From Filifactor villosus (GTDB lineage: Bacteria > Bacillota > Clostridia > Peptostreptococcales > Filifactoraceae): 64,000 nt of DNA. The position numbers were made by a program, and so were the translations under genes. This document shows, one piece after another, positions 1 through 8,425 of this stretch. The notes under the pieces were generated by a model. The model was not told the origin of the DNA. It saw only the letters and a list, made by a program, of their open reading frames with translations, and did not search any database. The first letter of the stretch is position 1. Each line of letters starts with the position of its first letter. The stretch lies in assembly GCF_042652965.1 (NCBI RefSeq), contig NZ_JBHSHL010000009.1:6890-70889 (forward strand), read 5' to 3'.

Positions 1-1
1 C

Positions 2-487
2 GGTGGATATGACCCTGTATATGCAAACGAAAACCCGAACCGTGTACTTCCTGTCGATGTACTCAGAGATATGGAAAAAGAAGGAAAGATCGGCAAATTG
101 CACGAATTCTTCTATACCACGGTAGGTAACGGAACAGCGGTTGCAAGCTCCAAGGCATTTGCAGCTGAGTTCAGCAAGAAATTGGTAGATGCCGGAGTGG
201 ATGCAGTCATACTGACTTCTACGTGAGGTACCTGTACACGTTGCGGTGCAACGATGGTAAAAGAAGTTGAGAGAGCCGGAATTCCGGTAGTACACATTTG
301 TACGGTAGTTCCGATCTCCTTGACTGTTGGAGCAAACAGAATTGTTCCTGCGATAGCAATTCCTCACCCGCTTGGAAACCCGAGTTTGGATGCTTCTGAA
401 GAGAAGAAGCTGAGAAGAGGTTTGGTAGAAAAAGCGTTGAACGCTTTGACAACCGAAGTGGAAGATCAAACGGTATTTGATAACTAA
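2..487 (+). CDS. grdB: Glycine reductase component B, selenoprotein subunit GrdB (5' truncated)
   Basis: This is the C-terminal 161 codons of GrdB, the substrate-binding selenoprotein of glycine reductase. The enzyme reduces glycine to a selenium-bound carboxymethyl group that component C turns into acetyl phosphate. The frame is open from the window edge to TAA at 485-487 except for one TGA at 224-226. That TGA sits in the motif T-S-T-U-G-T-C-T-R-C, the UxxCxxC selenocysteine site of this family, so it is read as selenocysteine. Downstream residues (VPISLTVGANRIVPA, IPHPLGNP) are typical of GrdB. An automatic caller would start the gene falsely at 254. The real start lies upstream of the window. 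It is followed by grdC and grdD. Confidence 0.96.
239..253 (+). promoter_or_regulatory. SECIS-like hairpin for selenocysteine insertion
   Basis: Twelve bases after the UGA codon there is a perfect 6-bp stem, CGTTGC (239-244) with GCAACG (248-253), closing a GGT loop. A second short pairing, TAC (235-237) with GTA (257-259), can extend it. A small hairpin with G in the apical loop just downstream of the UGA is the layout of bacterial SECIS elements bound by SelB. The assignment rests on position and fold only. Confidence 0.6.
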
Positions 488-496
488 AAAATAAGA

Positions 497-536
497 AGAG
501 CGAGTTCTACGTTTGTCAAGGCGTGGAACTCGCTCT
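497..536 (+). other. Intercistronic stem-loop between grdB and grdC
   Basis: AGAGCGAGTTC (497-507) pairs perfectly with GAACTCGCTCT (526-536). After one U-G wobble, three further pairs (ACG with CGT) lead to a 10-nt loop at 512-521. There is no U-run after it, so it is more likely an mRNA-stabilising or processing hairpin, or a weak attenuator, than a full intrinsic terminator. Confidence 0.65.
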
Positions 537-554
537 AACAAAATGGAGGGATGA

Positions 555-2093
555 ATGTTGTTCCCAGTAATTAAAGGAGCAGGATATGTCTTGGTGCATA
601 CGCCGGACATGATAGTAAGAAACGGTTCAACTTGTTCAGTAGAGAGAGTGACAAACCCGGACTCACAGTTTCTCAAAGATGTGGAAAAGTACATCAGAAG
701 CTATGAAGAGGTTGTAAACTATCTTCCTAACCAGGTATATATCGGAAATGTGAGACCTGAAGCATTGAAAGATCATCCGTTGCCTTGGACTAAGATTGAA
801 CATCAAGGAACCCGTGAAGGTAAATTCGGAGAAATTATGCCCGAAGATGAATTTATAGGTTTGATGCAACTTTGTGATGTATTCGATCTTGTGTACTTGA
901 GTGAAGAATTTGTTAATAGAGTAAAACCTCTTATCGATGAACACTATCCTGAGTTGACAGCTTGGTCGGCAAAAATGAAAGGAACAAACGTCGAGGAAGA
1001 ACTGTCCAAACTGGATAAGCATTCCGTAGAAGAACTCTATTTTAACAATCAATTGGTAGGATTTGTAAAAGCGGCTCACGATGTAGACGTAAACCTGAAT
1101 GCTCATGTTATTTTTGAGAACCTTGTAGTAAAGGCGAGCGGAGTGGTATCGGCTCTTCATCTGCTTCGTTCTTCCGGAGTGAATGCCTTGGATATCGACT
1201 ATGTGATCGAGTGCTCCGAAGAGGCTTGCGGAGACATCAACCAAAGAGGTGGAGGGAACTTTGCAAAGGCGATCGCGGAGATCGTAGGGCTGAACAATGC
1301 GACAGGTTCTGACACCAGAGGATTCTGTGCGGCTCCGGCTCACGCTTTGACAAACGCTGCCGCTCTTGTAAAATCAGGTGTACACAAAAACGTAATGGTA
1401 GTAGCGGGCGGCGCGACAGCAAAACTTGGGATGAATGCCAAGGATCATATCAACAATGAGCTTCCTGTATTGGAAGATGTGGTCGGAGGTTTTGCGGTGC
1501 TTATTTCCGAAAATGACGGAGTACACCCTGTGATTCGTACCGATATGATCGGAAAACACTCCGTTGGTACGGGAGCTTCTCCTCAGGCAGTAATGAATGC
1601 ACTGATTTTGGAGAGCTTGAACAAAGGAAATCTCAAGATCACCGACGTCGATGTATACTCCGTAGAAATGCAAAATCCGGATATTACCGTACCTGCGAAG
1701 GCAGGAAATGTACCGGAAGCAAACTACAAGATGATCGGTGCTTTGGCGGTCAAGAACGGCGAATTGGAGAAGAAAGAGCTTGCAAACTTTATCAAAGACA
1801 GGGGTATTCCGGGTTGGGCGCCAACACAGGGACATATTCCGTCAGGAGTGCCTTATGTAGGATTTATGATTGATGATTTGACCACAGGAGAGAAGAACCG
1901 TGCGATGTTTGTAGGAAAGGGAAGTTTGTTCCTGGGACGTATGACCAACCTCTTTGACGGACTATCCTTCATCACGGAAAGAAACACGGGAGTTGTGGAA
2001 GAAGCTTCTGCAAGTCAAGACAAAGAAGAAGTTCGTAAGATGTTAGCGGAATATATGAATAAAATAGCTATGGAAATGCTAAAAGAAGAATAG
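555..2093 (+). CDS. grdC: Glycine reductase component C, beta subunit GrdC
   Basis: This 512-residue protein has the GrdC N-terminus (MLFPVIKGAGYVLVHTPDM) and a thiolase/ketoacyl-synthase-like body with Cys-containing segments such as ECSEEACGDINQRGGGNF and GFCAAPAHAL near residues 220-260. GrdC and GrdD together form component C, which releases acetyl phosphate from the carboxymethyl-selenoether produced by GrdA/GrdB, giving ATP in Stickland fermentation. The start at 555 follows GGAGGG (545-550). An ATG at 551 is out of frame. It lies 67 bp after grdB and 10 bp before grdD, so the three form one operon. Full length for the family. Confidence 0.96.
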   Translation: MLFPVIKGAGYVLVHTPDMIVRNGSTCSVERVTNPDSQFLKDVEKYIRSYEEVVNYLPNQVYIGNVRPEALKDHPLPWTKIEHQGTREGKFGEIMPEDEFIGLMQLCDVFDLVYLSEEFVNRVKPLIDEHYPELTAWSAKMKGTNVEEELSKLDKHSVEELYFNNQLVGFVKAAHDVDVNLNAHVIFENLVVKASGVVSALHLLRSSGVNALDIDYVIECSEEACGDINQRGGGNFAKAIAEIVGLNNATGSDTRGFCAAPAHALTNAAALVKSGVHKNVMVVAGGATAKLGMNAKDHINNELPVLEDVVGGFAVLISENDGVHPVIRTDMIGKHSVGTGASPQAVMNALILESLNKGNLKITDVDVYSVEMQNPDITVPAKAGNVPEANYKMIGALAVKNGELEKKELANFIKDRGIPGWAPTQGHIPSGVPYVGFMIDDLTTGEKNRAMFVGKGSLFLGRMTNLFDGLSFITERNTGVVEEASASQDKEEVRKMLAEYMNKIAMEMLKEE

Positions 2094-2103
2094 GAGTGAG
2101 AAT

Positions 2104-3249
2104 ATGTCAAAGAAATTGATTGCGGATGTATTCTTGGAAGCTGCAAAAGCTTTGGAAACCGGTAGCTTTCTTAGCAAACCTAAAATCGGACTTACGACGT
2201 TTGGAAGTGAGCATGGGCAGGAGATGATGATTCAAGCGGCAAACCTTGCAAAATCGGATTTATTCGATATTGTGCTTATAGGAGATCCGGGAGAATCCGA
2301 GTTTGAGACCATTGTTGTGGCGGATGATAAAGAAGGCCATAAGAAGATGGAAGAACTTCTCGATAGCGGAGAACTCGATGCCTGCGTTACCATGCACTAC
2401 GATTTTCCAATCGGGGTATCGACTGTAGGTCGCGTCGTAACTCCGGCGAGAGGAAGAGAACTTATTCTTGCGACAACAACAGGAACATCCGCACTTAACC
2501 GTGTGGAAGCAATGGTCAAAAATACCGTTGCAGGTATTGCTGTAGCAAAATCTTTGAACATAAAAGAACCGAAGGTCGGTATCTTAAACATCGATGGAGC
2601 AAAACAAACAGAACAAATCCTAAAGAAGATGAGAGATAACGGATATCCCGTTTCCTTTGCAGAGTCCATGCGTGCAGACGGTGGAGTTGCAATGAGAGGA
2701 AACGACTTGTTGCAGGCGAGCTGTGATGTCATGGTGACCGACTCTCTGACAGGAAACCTATTGATGAAACTCTTCTCCTCCTATACGACAGGCGGAGATT
2801 ATGAAGCGATGGGATACGGATATGGCCCCGGAGTAGGTGAGGGATATGGAAGAAAAGTCTTCATCATCTCAAGAGCATCCGGTGCTCCGGTGGTAGCGAA
2901 CGCTTTGAAGTATGCGTATGACATCGTGAAAGGAAACTTGGAAAAACACGCAAAAGAAGAATATTCTTTGGCGGGTAAGGCAAACATGATGGATCTGATC
3001 CGTCAAGTAACGGATAAGAAATCCGAAAATAAAGGCGAAGAAGTGACTGCACCTCCAAAAGAAGTAGTAACGGGTGCAATTGCGGGAGTGGATGTGCTTG
3101 ACTTGGACGACGCGTTAAAGCATCTATGGAAACACGGCATCTATGCGGAAAGCGGAATGGGATGTACGGGTCCTATTGTTATGGTAAAAGAGTCCAATGT
3201 AGACAAGTCAATCGAGCTTCTCAAAGAAGGGAACTTTGTAGCCGACTAG
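2104..3249 (+). CDS. grdD: Glycine reductase component C, alpha subunit GrdD
   Basis: This 381-residue protein matches GrdD, a PlsX-like phosphotransacylase-fold subunit that performs the last step of glycine reduction, phosphorolysis of the acetyl thioester to acetyl phosphate. The motif GMGCTGP near the C-terminus places a cysteine at residue 354. It corresponds to the active-site thiol described as Cys359 in Eubacterium acidaminophilum GrdD. Glycine-rich segments (GYGYGPGVGEGYGRK, about residues 237-251) are conserved in the family. It starts 10 bp after grdC behind GGAGTGAG and ends the operon at a strong terminator. Confidence 0.96.
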   Translation: MSKKLIADVFLEAAKALETGSFLSKPKIGLTTFGSEHGQEMMIQAANLAKSDLFDIVLIGDPGESEFETIVVADDKEGHKKMEELLDSGELDACVTMHYDFPIGVSTVGRVVTPARGRELILATTTGTSALNRVEAMVKNTVAGIAVAKSLNIKEPKVGILNIDGAKQTEQILKKMRDNGYPVSFAESMRADGGVAMRGNDLLQASCDVMVTDSLTGNLLMKLFSSYTTGGDYEAMGYGYGPGVGEGYGRKVFIISRASGAPVVANALKYAYDIVKGNLEKHAKEEYSLAGKANMMDLIRQVTDKKSENKGEEVTAPPKEVVTGAIAGVDVLDLDDALKHLWKHGIYAESGMGCTGPIVMVKESNVDKSIELLKEGNFVAD

Positions 3250-3282
3250 ATGAAAACTGCTTTATTCATAACATAAATAAGG

Positions 3283-3319
3283 GCCGTGAAATGGGAAGAA
3301 AACTGTTTCACGGCTTTTT
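3283..3319 (+). terminator. Intrinsic terminator of the grd operon
   Basis: GCCGTGAAA (3283-3291) pairs with TTTCACGGC (3306-3314) around a 14-nt loop and is followed by TTTTTAT. This is a 9-bp GC-containing stem with a U-run, 33 bp after the grdD stop. Confidence 0.9.
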
Positions 3320-3413
3320 ATATTGAAGGACGGCATCAACAAAGAAAGGTCTATCAATCTGCTCGCCTCTTATAAATCATATAGAACGATTGACAAGGTG
3401 AAAAAATAATTTA

Positions 3414-3524
3414 TACTATTCTTCCTTTAAATTATGGATATAAACGATGTGTAACTCATAGAAGATAAAACGGATTTTCGTGTTCCAAAAACATATATAT
3501 CCACACTTCTATCGGAGCATAGTA
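3414..3524 (+). repeat. M1 short inverted-repeat element, copy a
   Basis: This non-coding element of 111 bp runs from TACTATTCTTCC to GAGCATAGTA. It shares its ends and the inner blocks GGATATAAAC and CATAGAAGATAAA with six other near-intact copies in this window. It is flanked by TTA on both sides (3411-3413 and 3525-3527), consistent with a 3-bp target duplication. It fills most of the 321-bp gap between the grd terminator and the CAP-domain gene. Confidence 0.85.
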
Positions 3525-3570
3525 TTAATAGGTGATGGTATCAAATCGATGTTTGTTAAAGGAGGGTAAA

Positions 3571-4788
3571 ATGAAAAAAACAGTTTCTATGATATTGGTA
3601 TTTGTATTCATTATTCAGTTCGGTATTGTTGCAAATGCAAGGGAGCGATATTTTAATGCAAAAGTGGTCGACTATCCCATATATAGGAATTCACAGTTGC
3701 AAGGGACCGAATTTCCCATTCTTAATGTACAGGGGAGGACCTATTTATCTCTAAGAGATATTTCGAGGATCTTAAGTGTCGAGGTAATATGGAACGCAAG
3801 GGAGAAAATCATATATATCGGTGAAGAGATCCAATATTTTGAGAATTACATAAGTTATTTTTCCTATGGAGGGTACAAAAAAGCGAAAGAGATGAATTTT
3901 CCCATCTATGTAAAAGGAGAACGAAAATATCCGTCAAACTTGGAATTGTTAGTAGACGCAAGGACCTATCTGTCGATAAGAGATCTGGCGAATATGTTGG
4001 CTGTGCCTATAGATTGGAATGATCGATCCAAGAGTATAGAAGTAGGATCTCGATATGTTCTTGAAACGAGTCAAGAAATTGATGAAGAAGACTATACTCA
4101 AGCAACGGACAACTATGATGAAGATAACAGGAGAGATACTGAAAACAACAGCACTTTGACCATAAAACCGGAGAATATTTACAGAAAAGAACAGGAGAAC
4201 AGAATAAGGGCAAAAGCTCCGATTAATTATTTGCCCGATCGTAAAATCAAAAATATGAATTTTACTCAAGAGGAATTGGATTATATCCTTAATGACAGAC
4301 TGAACGATTATGAGAAGGAGATGTTTGATAATGTAAATAAGGCCCGAGCGAGAGAAGGGCTAGGCCCGCTCAAGCTTTCTATGGAGCTTACAAAGGTTGC
4401 CAGGATACATGTGATCGATGCCGAAAAAAATGATCTTTACAGCGAGTTTAAAAAAAGTGGAGGAAATGGGCACAGCTGGTCATACAGCAACTATTGGACC
4501 GGCGGGGTCTATACGCCCGATCACAAAAATGCGCAAATGATGTGGTCAAAGCCCGGAGAGCTTACAAACTATACCGGCTATGGGTTTGAAAATTCCTACT
4601 ACGGATCTTATGTTACACCGGATGGAGCAGTCAAAGGATGGGAAAATTCCGGTGGGCACAACGCTGTAATGAAATCGCAAGGAAAATGGTCGGATATCAA
4701 AGTTGTAGGAGTAGGGATAGGAAACTCTTATGCTTGTCTGTGGTTCGGAAAAGATGATGTGGATGAGAATGAAGGGTATTCGAAGTAG
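3571..4788 (+). CDS. Secreted CAP/SCP-domain protein with copper-amine-oxidase-type N-terminal repeats
   Basis: This 405-residue exported protein begins with a signal peptide (MKKTVSMILVFVFII, cleavage likely near ANA-RE). Two copper-amine-oxidase N-terminal-like repeats follow, marked by RTYLSLRDISRIL and RTYLSIRDLANML at about residues 50-165. This domain is a common wall or substrate module in Firmicutes. An acidic linker leads to a C-terminal CAP (SCP/PR-1) domain at about residues 250-400, with NKARAREGLGPLKLS, GNGHSW and GGHNAVMKS. The start at 571 past 3000 (3571) is chosen because AAAGGAGGG lies just upstream. A start at 3532 would add 13 residues without a ribosome site. The function is unknown. 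A cell-surface or extracellular role is likely. Confidence 0.85.
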   Translation: MKKTVSMILVFVFIIQFGIVANARERYFNAKVVDYPIYRNSQLQGTEFPILNVQGRTYLSLRDISRILSVEVIWNAREKIIYIGEEIQYFENYISYFSYGGYKKAKEMNFPIYVKGERKYPSNLELLVDARTYLSIRDLANMLAVPIDWNDRSKSIEVGSRYVLETSQEIDEEDYTQATDNYDEDNRRDTENNSTLTIKPENIYRKEQENRIRAKAPINYLPDRKIKNMNFTQEELDYILNDRLNDYEKEMFDNVNKARAREGLGPLKLSMELTKVARIHVIDAEKNDLYSEFKKSGGNGHSWSYSNYWTGGVYTPDHKNAQMMWSKPGELTNYTGYGFENSYYGSYVTPDGAVKGWENSGGHNAVMKSQGKWSDIKVVGVGIGNSYACLWFGKDDVDENEGYSK

Positions 4789-5038
4789 AAGAGGCAAGGA
4801 TCGAAATTGACCCAAGATTTAAAGAAAACGTTGTTCAGAGATGGAGAATGATCGTTCTGTCGTTTCGCCAAATACACAACTCATAATTTTAAAAATCATC
4901 ATAAAACCGATGTTATACGAAGGATGAAACTCTTGAAAATATTGATATGGCAAACTTCAAATTTCTATAACTGCATGGTAAAATCAGAAGTTTGCCTTTG
5001 TGCGGCACTTCTCTAAATATACAGAGCTTGTCAAATGA

Positions 5039-5140
5039 ATACTCTGGAGAATGTATCATGAAAGAAAAAACGGTTTTGCAACTTGGATGACCCTAATGCT
5101 ATCAAAGTATTAAACCTGTCAACTCTAATAGATAATAGTA
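5039..5140 (+). repeat. M2 short inverted-repeat element, copy a (internally shortened)
   Basis: The right half (AAACCTGTCAACTCTAATAG then ATAATAGTA) matches the M2 family well. The left half is shortened (ATACTCTGGAG instead of TACTATTCTCCG). TGA flanks both sides (5036-5038 and 5141-5143). It occupies part of the 373-bp gap 4789-5161, in which I see no gene. The right end lies 21 bp from the stop codon of the minus-strand gene that follows. Confidence 0.6.
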
Positions 5141-5161
5141 TGAAATTATACGAGGAGATTT

Positions 5162-6190
5162 TTATTGATCTGCCTCCCTTGCAATTTGGCATTCCAATTC
5201 AAGAAAATCCATCGAATAATTATCGTCTGTATCGATACTTGCAGAATAGGAATTATAAAACAGATGATGGCTGTTGCTGTCCCAGGAGATCACATAGTGT
5301 CTATCCTCTTCTGTTTGATCCGGTCTGAATATTTTATTTCCGAACACTTTTTTCATCTTATCGGCATCGATCTTGGAAAACAGATCCACTCCATTTAGCT
5401 TTACAGACAGTCCGTTGTTTTTTCCTTCGGCAATATACTCGTCCTCCATAGTGAAATAAATGATACTGCAATCTTTAAGAGGTGTTTCCTCCGTCATACT
5501 TCCATAAAAGATGACCTCGGCAACAAGGGTATTGTTTTTTGCCAAAATACCCCTGGAGAAAGGAACACGATCCGCAGTCTGCCAATGATAGCCCTTCGGG
5601 ACAGATATGGTATCGGAGTATTTCTCGAATTGTTCTGAAGAAGAAAATTCCTCGCGATCCGACGATGAGGTACATTCTTTTTCCGCGTAGATCTCAAACC
5701 CGTCGTTCATCAGTTCTTGAACCGTAGTTCGGCCCAGTCTTATGTCCGTATTATTTACAGTAAGGACCGGAGCTTTTACAGGAAGGCCGATGATCATATA
5801 GGTCATAGTGCAAAACAGCAAAAATAATAAAGAGGAAAAAAGTGCAACAAAGGCCTTTCCTGTACGTTTTCTGGAATTAAAGAGTGCCATGATCGGTACA
5901 AGAATTATCGTTCGTATTAGAACAGCTGTTGCTGACGGAAGTTTGGCGCCCTTATATAAAAGCTGTATTGCAAAAAGAAGGGCTGCTATAAACATCAAAA
6001 CATATAGGAAGATCTCCCCTATTTTCATTTTATCCGTTTTTGATTTGTTGTTCACGGGTTCATCAAGCACCCTTTTTCCGTGGATCGTGATATCTTTATA
6101 GCTCTTATACAGAAAAAAGATACAAAAAACAAACGAAATACCTAAAAATGTGATCATACCGATATGCAAAAATCTGCCCAAATCTGCCAC
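5162..6190 (-). CDS. Membrane protein of unknown function
   Basis: This protein of 342 residues has four hydrophobic segments in its N-terminal half: about residues 9-28 (MITFLGISFVFCIFFLY), 60-78, 85-100 and 112-135. A soluble C-terminal domain of about 200 residues is rich in charged and aromatic residues and is probably extracellular. I do not recognise the family. The start taken is a GTG at 6188-6190. An ATG 12 codons in (6152-6154) is an alternative, as neither has a strong ribosome site. The next gene upstream on the same strand encodes an XRE-type regulator, so the pair may be linked. Confidence 0.7.
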   Translation of the reverse strand: MADLGRFLHIGMITFLGISFVFCIFFLYKSYKDITIHGKRVLDEPVNNKSKTDKMKIGEIFLYVLMFIAALLFAIQLLYKGAKLPSATAVLIRTIILVPIMALFNSRKRTGKAFVALFSSLLFLLFCTMTYMIIGLPVKAPVLTVNNTDIRLGRTTVQELMNDGFEIYAEKECTSSSDREEFSSSEQFEKYSDTISVPKGYHWQTADRVPFSRGILAKNNTLVAEVIFYGSMTEETPLKDCSIIYFTMEDEYIAEGKNNGLSVKLNGVDLFSKIDADKMKKVFGNKIFRPDQTEEDRHYVISWDSNSHHLFYNSYSASIDTDDNYSMDFLELECQIAREADQ

Positions 6191-6269
6191 CTCTTTTACT
6201 CTGTTGTTACGAGTTTGTATTATTCTCCACTTGAAGACGATGGTTTCGCACCTTGATAGAAGAATAGCA

Positions 6270-6533
6270 CTAATCGAATAATTCTTCTATTTTACAGATA
6301 TCAGAAATTGGAATTGTTTCCCCAAGTTCCAATTGAACCTCTAAAGAATCAAAGGATTTGATTCGTACATGGAGGTAATCGTCGCTCATCTTTAAGTTGC
6401 CGATATCCGGAACACCGTTATTCGACTCCCATTTTGCAACTGCCGAACGAGAAACATGTAGTCTTTCAGCAAAATCCTCTTGAGATAAGCTTATGTTTTT
6501 TCTCAACGATTTAATTTTTTCACCTATTGTCAT
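6270..6533 (-). CDS. XRE-family helix-turn-helix regulator, short form
   Basis: This is a small Cro/C1-type DNA-binding protein with the HTH near residues 5-45 (IGEKIKSLRKN, LSQEDFAERLHVSRSAVAKWE). After SNNGVPDIGNLK the usual stretch leading into the second half of the domain is missing, and the sequence jumps to MSDDYLHVRI. This suggests an internal deletion or a diverged tail. The start at 6533 is preferred because AAAGGA lies 9-10 bases upstream. The first ATG, at 6542, overlaps that site. It may control the membrane protein downstream (5162-6190), but no operator was identified. Confidence 0.75.
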   Translation of the reverse strand: MTIGEKIKSLRKNISLSQEDFAERLHVSRSAVAKWESNNGVPDIGNLKMSDDYLHVRIKSFDSLEVQLELGETIPISDICKIEELFD

Positions 6534-6542
6534 GGTATCCAT

Positions 6543-6853
6543 CCTTTCTTTATTTAGGGTATGAAATCATTTTAACTTCAAAACAAAAAACAAGCCATAT
6601 CCTCAGAAGAACATTCCTGTTACTCATAGTAACGTTGGATGCAATCCTTCTCAAATAGCTGTTGGAATCCGGCATTTATTCGATGTTTGTGCTTATCACC
6701 GAGATCTTGTATATTCCCATCCACAAAAATGATATAAGTGCTGAAATACATAAATGATTTATACAATGCAGTTTCATATGAGCGGGAAATTCGAGTAGAT
6801 AATGGTATTTACAACCTGTATTTGACACCTTATCTATCACATTAGAGGGATCT
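6543..6853. other. 311-bp gap with only a weak minus-strand ORF
   Basis: No convincing gene. A 43-codon open frame runs on the minus strand from 6751 to 6620 (ending QQLFEKDCIQRYYE). It has no ribosome site and could be the tail of a decayed gene. A small GTTAC...GTAAC hairpin lies near 6620-6634. Confidence 0.3.
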
Positions 6854-7318
6854 TCACATAAGAGAACGCTCAGCGCCTATAATAAAGAGACCGAGAAGCA
6901 TAAATAATATTCCTATAAGAGTATAAGCGACCTTGCTGTTTTTGTTTACTTCGAGAGGTTTCAGTTCTCGTATAAAATGCCTTGCCGGCGAACGTTTATC
7001 GTAGATAACGCTAATGGGAACCTTCCCTTTATTTTTACATTTCCACAAAAAAGAAGCCTTGCTGTTTGAGCTTGAAAAAGTTTCTTTATATCGAAAGGTT
7101 TTACCGTTGTGGTTTGTAAAAACAACCTTTGCGTAACACTCAAAATCATATCGGCTACTTTTTATTTCGATTACTTGTAGGGTTCCTTTTGTCTCCTGAC
7201 GGTTTGTATCATCTGCTAAAAGTGCTTTTATATCCTTAACGAGATCTGCGGATCTTCGTGATATAAGGGGAAGCGATAATCCAAATAAAAACAAAATCAG
7301 CGCTATCACATATGCCAT
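6854..7318 (-). CDS. Small membrane protein, DUF3592-like
   Basis: This protein of 154 residues has one transmembrane helix at each end (MAYVIALILFLFGLSLPLI at the start, TLIGILFMLLGLFII near residues 133-147). A beta-rich soluble middle contains KGTLQVIEIKSSRYDFECYAK and a YDKRSPARHF segment. This architecture resembles DUF3592 proteins, whose role is unknown. The assignment is by layout rather than a clear motif. On the minus strand AAGGAGG lies directly upstream of the ATG at 7318. It is part of a run of four same-strand small genes (5162-7830). Confidence 0.7.
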   Translation of the reverse strand: MAYVIALILFLFGLSLPLISRRSADLVKDIKALLADDTNRQETKGTLQVIEIKSSRYDFECYAKVVFTNHNGKTFRYKETFSSSNSKASFLWKCKNKGKVPISVIYDKRSPARHFIRELKPLEVNKNSKVAYTLIGILFMLLGLFIIGAERSLM

Positions 7319-7458
7319 TTTGACCTCCTTCGTTCCTTAGCTTTATAAATTTACTCTTCATATCGTTATTTGCCGGTACGGTCCGAATGTCGAACGCATT
7401 TGAATTGGTTTCTCTCCGTTTTTTAGAATTGTGCGGTACCTTCTAAAGTCCTTGCGTT

Positions 7459-7830
7459 TTATTCCTGTATATTTAAAATCAATCTCTCGGAGTACTCTCG
7501 AAGATACATATAATACTGTGTAAGACGATCTTCTATCTGATTGAAATTTTTGATCGCATATTCATCTTCTTTCATATAATGGCGGGTGAAGGACCACAAT
7601 ATATCCTCACAATTTTTTATGATCTCATTCACATAAGAAAAATACTGTTCTTCCGACAAATGCTGAAGAGCGGAATAGTTGTCGATAAACTCGGCAATAC
7701 CTCCAATGAATGAATCAAACTTCTCTTCATTGAAAGTATTGCAGTTATAGAGTTCGAATATAAAGTTTTTTCGGTTCTTCCGATTTAGTTGGATCTCTAA
7801 ATTTTTTATATCATACTCCATTTGGGGCAC
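7459..7830 (-). CDS. Hypothetical protein, helical and acidic
   Basis: This protein of 123 residues is predicted mostly helical, with many aromatic and acidic residues (FDSFIGGIAEFIDNYSAL, EDRLTQYYMYLREYSERL). No transmembrane segment or motif is visible and I do not recognise the family. Its size and composition resemble immunity-type proteins, but nothing in the sequence proves that. AAGGAGG lies upstream. The GTG at 7830 is only 3 bases from it and the ATG at 7821 is 12 bases away, so the start is uncertain by three codons. Confidence 0.6.
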   Translation of the reverse strand: MPQMEYDIKNLEIQLNRKNRKNFIFELYNCNTFNEEKFDSFIGGIAEFIDNYSALQHLSEEQYFSYVNEIIKNCEDILWSFTRHYMKEDEYAIKNFNQIEDRLTQYYMYLREYSERLILNIQE

Positions 7831-7887
7831 AGACCTCCTTTAATTTTTCTGTTAAGGAACAAGATGGACTCGGATCTTTCTGTTGCA

Positions 7888-7999
7888 TACTATTCTCCGT
7901 TTGAGATGTCGGGTATACAGGATAATCATTATCGAAAAATGATTTGGATGATCATATTATTCAAAGCGTTCAAGTCGTCAATTTTAATAGATAATAGTA
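7888..7999 (+). repeat. M2 short inverted-repeat element, copy b
   Basis: It runs from TACTATTCTCCGTTTGAGAT to AATAGATAATAGTA and contains the M2 inner blocks GGGTATACA, ATTATCGAAAAA and TTCAAG. Flanking triplets are GCA and TTA, so no target duplication is preserved. Confidence 0.75.
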
Positions 8000-8076
8000 T
8001 TACTCTGAGTTTTAAACTGTGCTGTATTTTTTATTATACCATACCACACTGTTTTTTACAGGTCAAACTCCGTTTG

Positions 8077-8184
8077 CACTATTTTCCGTTTGAAATACCG
8101 GGTATACAGACTTATCATACCGAAAAACATCGGGAAGAGGATGGTTCAAAGGGTTCAACCTGTCAGTTTTAGCAGATGCCGGTA
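8077..8184 (+). repeat. M2 short inverted-repeat element, copy c
   Basis: Same orientation as copy b, 77 bp downstream of it. It contains CACTATTTTCCGTTTGAAAT, CCGGGTATACAGA, TACCGAAAAACA and TTCAACCTGTCAGTTTTAGC. The ends are more diverged than in other copies. Flanking triplets are TTG and TTA. Confidence 0.7.
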
Positions 8185-8390
8185 TTATGGAAACGCCGAA
8201 CAAAGGCAAATTTCTGGTTTGAATTCCGGTTTATAAGATACTAAAGCCTGTCAAATCAAAATTTTCAGGAACTTCACCATTTGTATAGAGTTGATTTTAT
8301 GTTGATTTTTCAAATCATGAGGTCTTTCCCTGTCTTTACAGATAAGCGGTTTGAACAGGTTTGATGTTCGAAAAGAAAATGTTTTATCTG

Positions 8391-8419
8391 TTGACATGCG
8401 GGTAAATAAAAGATACAAT
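8391..8419 (+). promoter_or_regulatory. Consensus sigma-A promoter of an orphan transcription unit
   Basis: TTGACA (8391-8396) and TACAAT (8414-8419) are separated by exactly 17 bp. No protein gene starts within 700 bp downstream, while two terminator-like structures do follow. This indicates a non-coding or very short coding transcript starting near 8426. Confidence 0.7.
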
Positions 8420-8425
8420 GTAATT

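Noticed and set aside
254..487. Stand-alone 77-codon ORF
   Set aside because: It is the part of grdB after the selenocysteine UGA, not a separate gene.
663..1343. Long minus-strand ORF of 226 codons inside grdC
   Set aside because: Shadow of grdC; low-complexity, no ribosome site, no recognisable protein.
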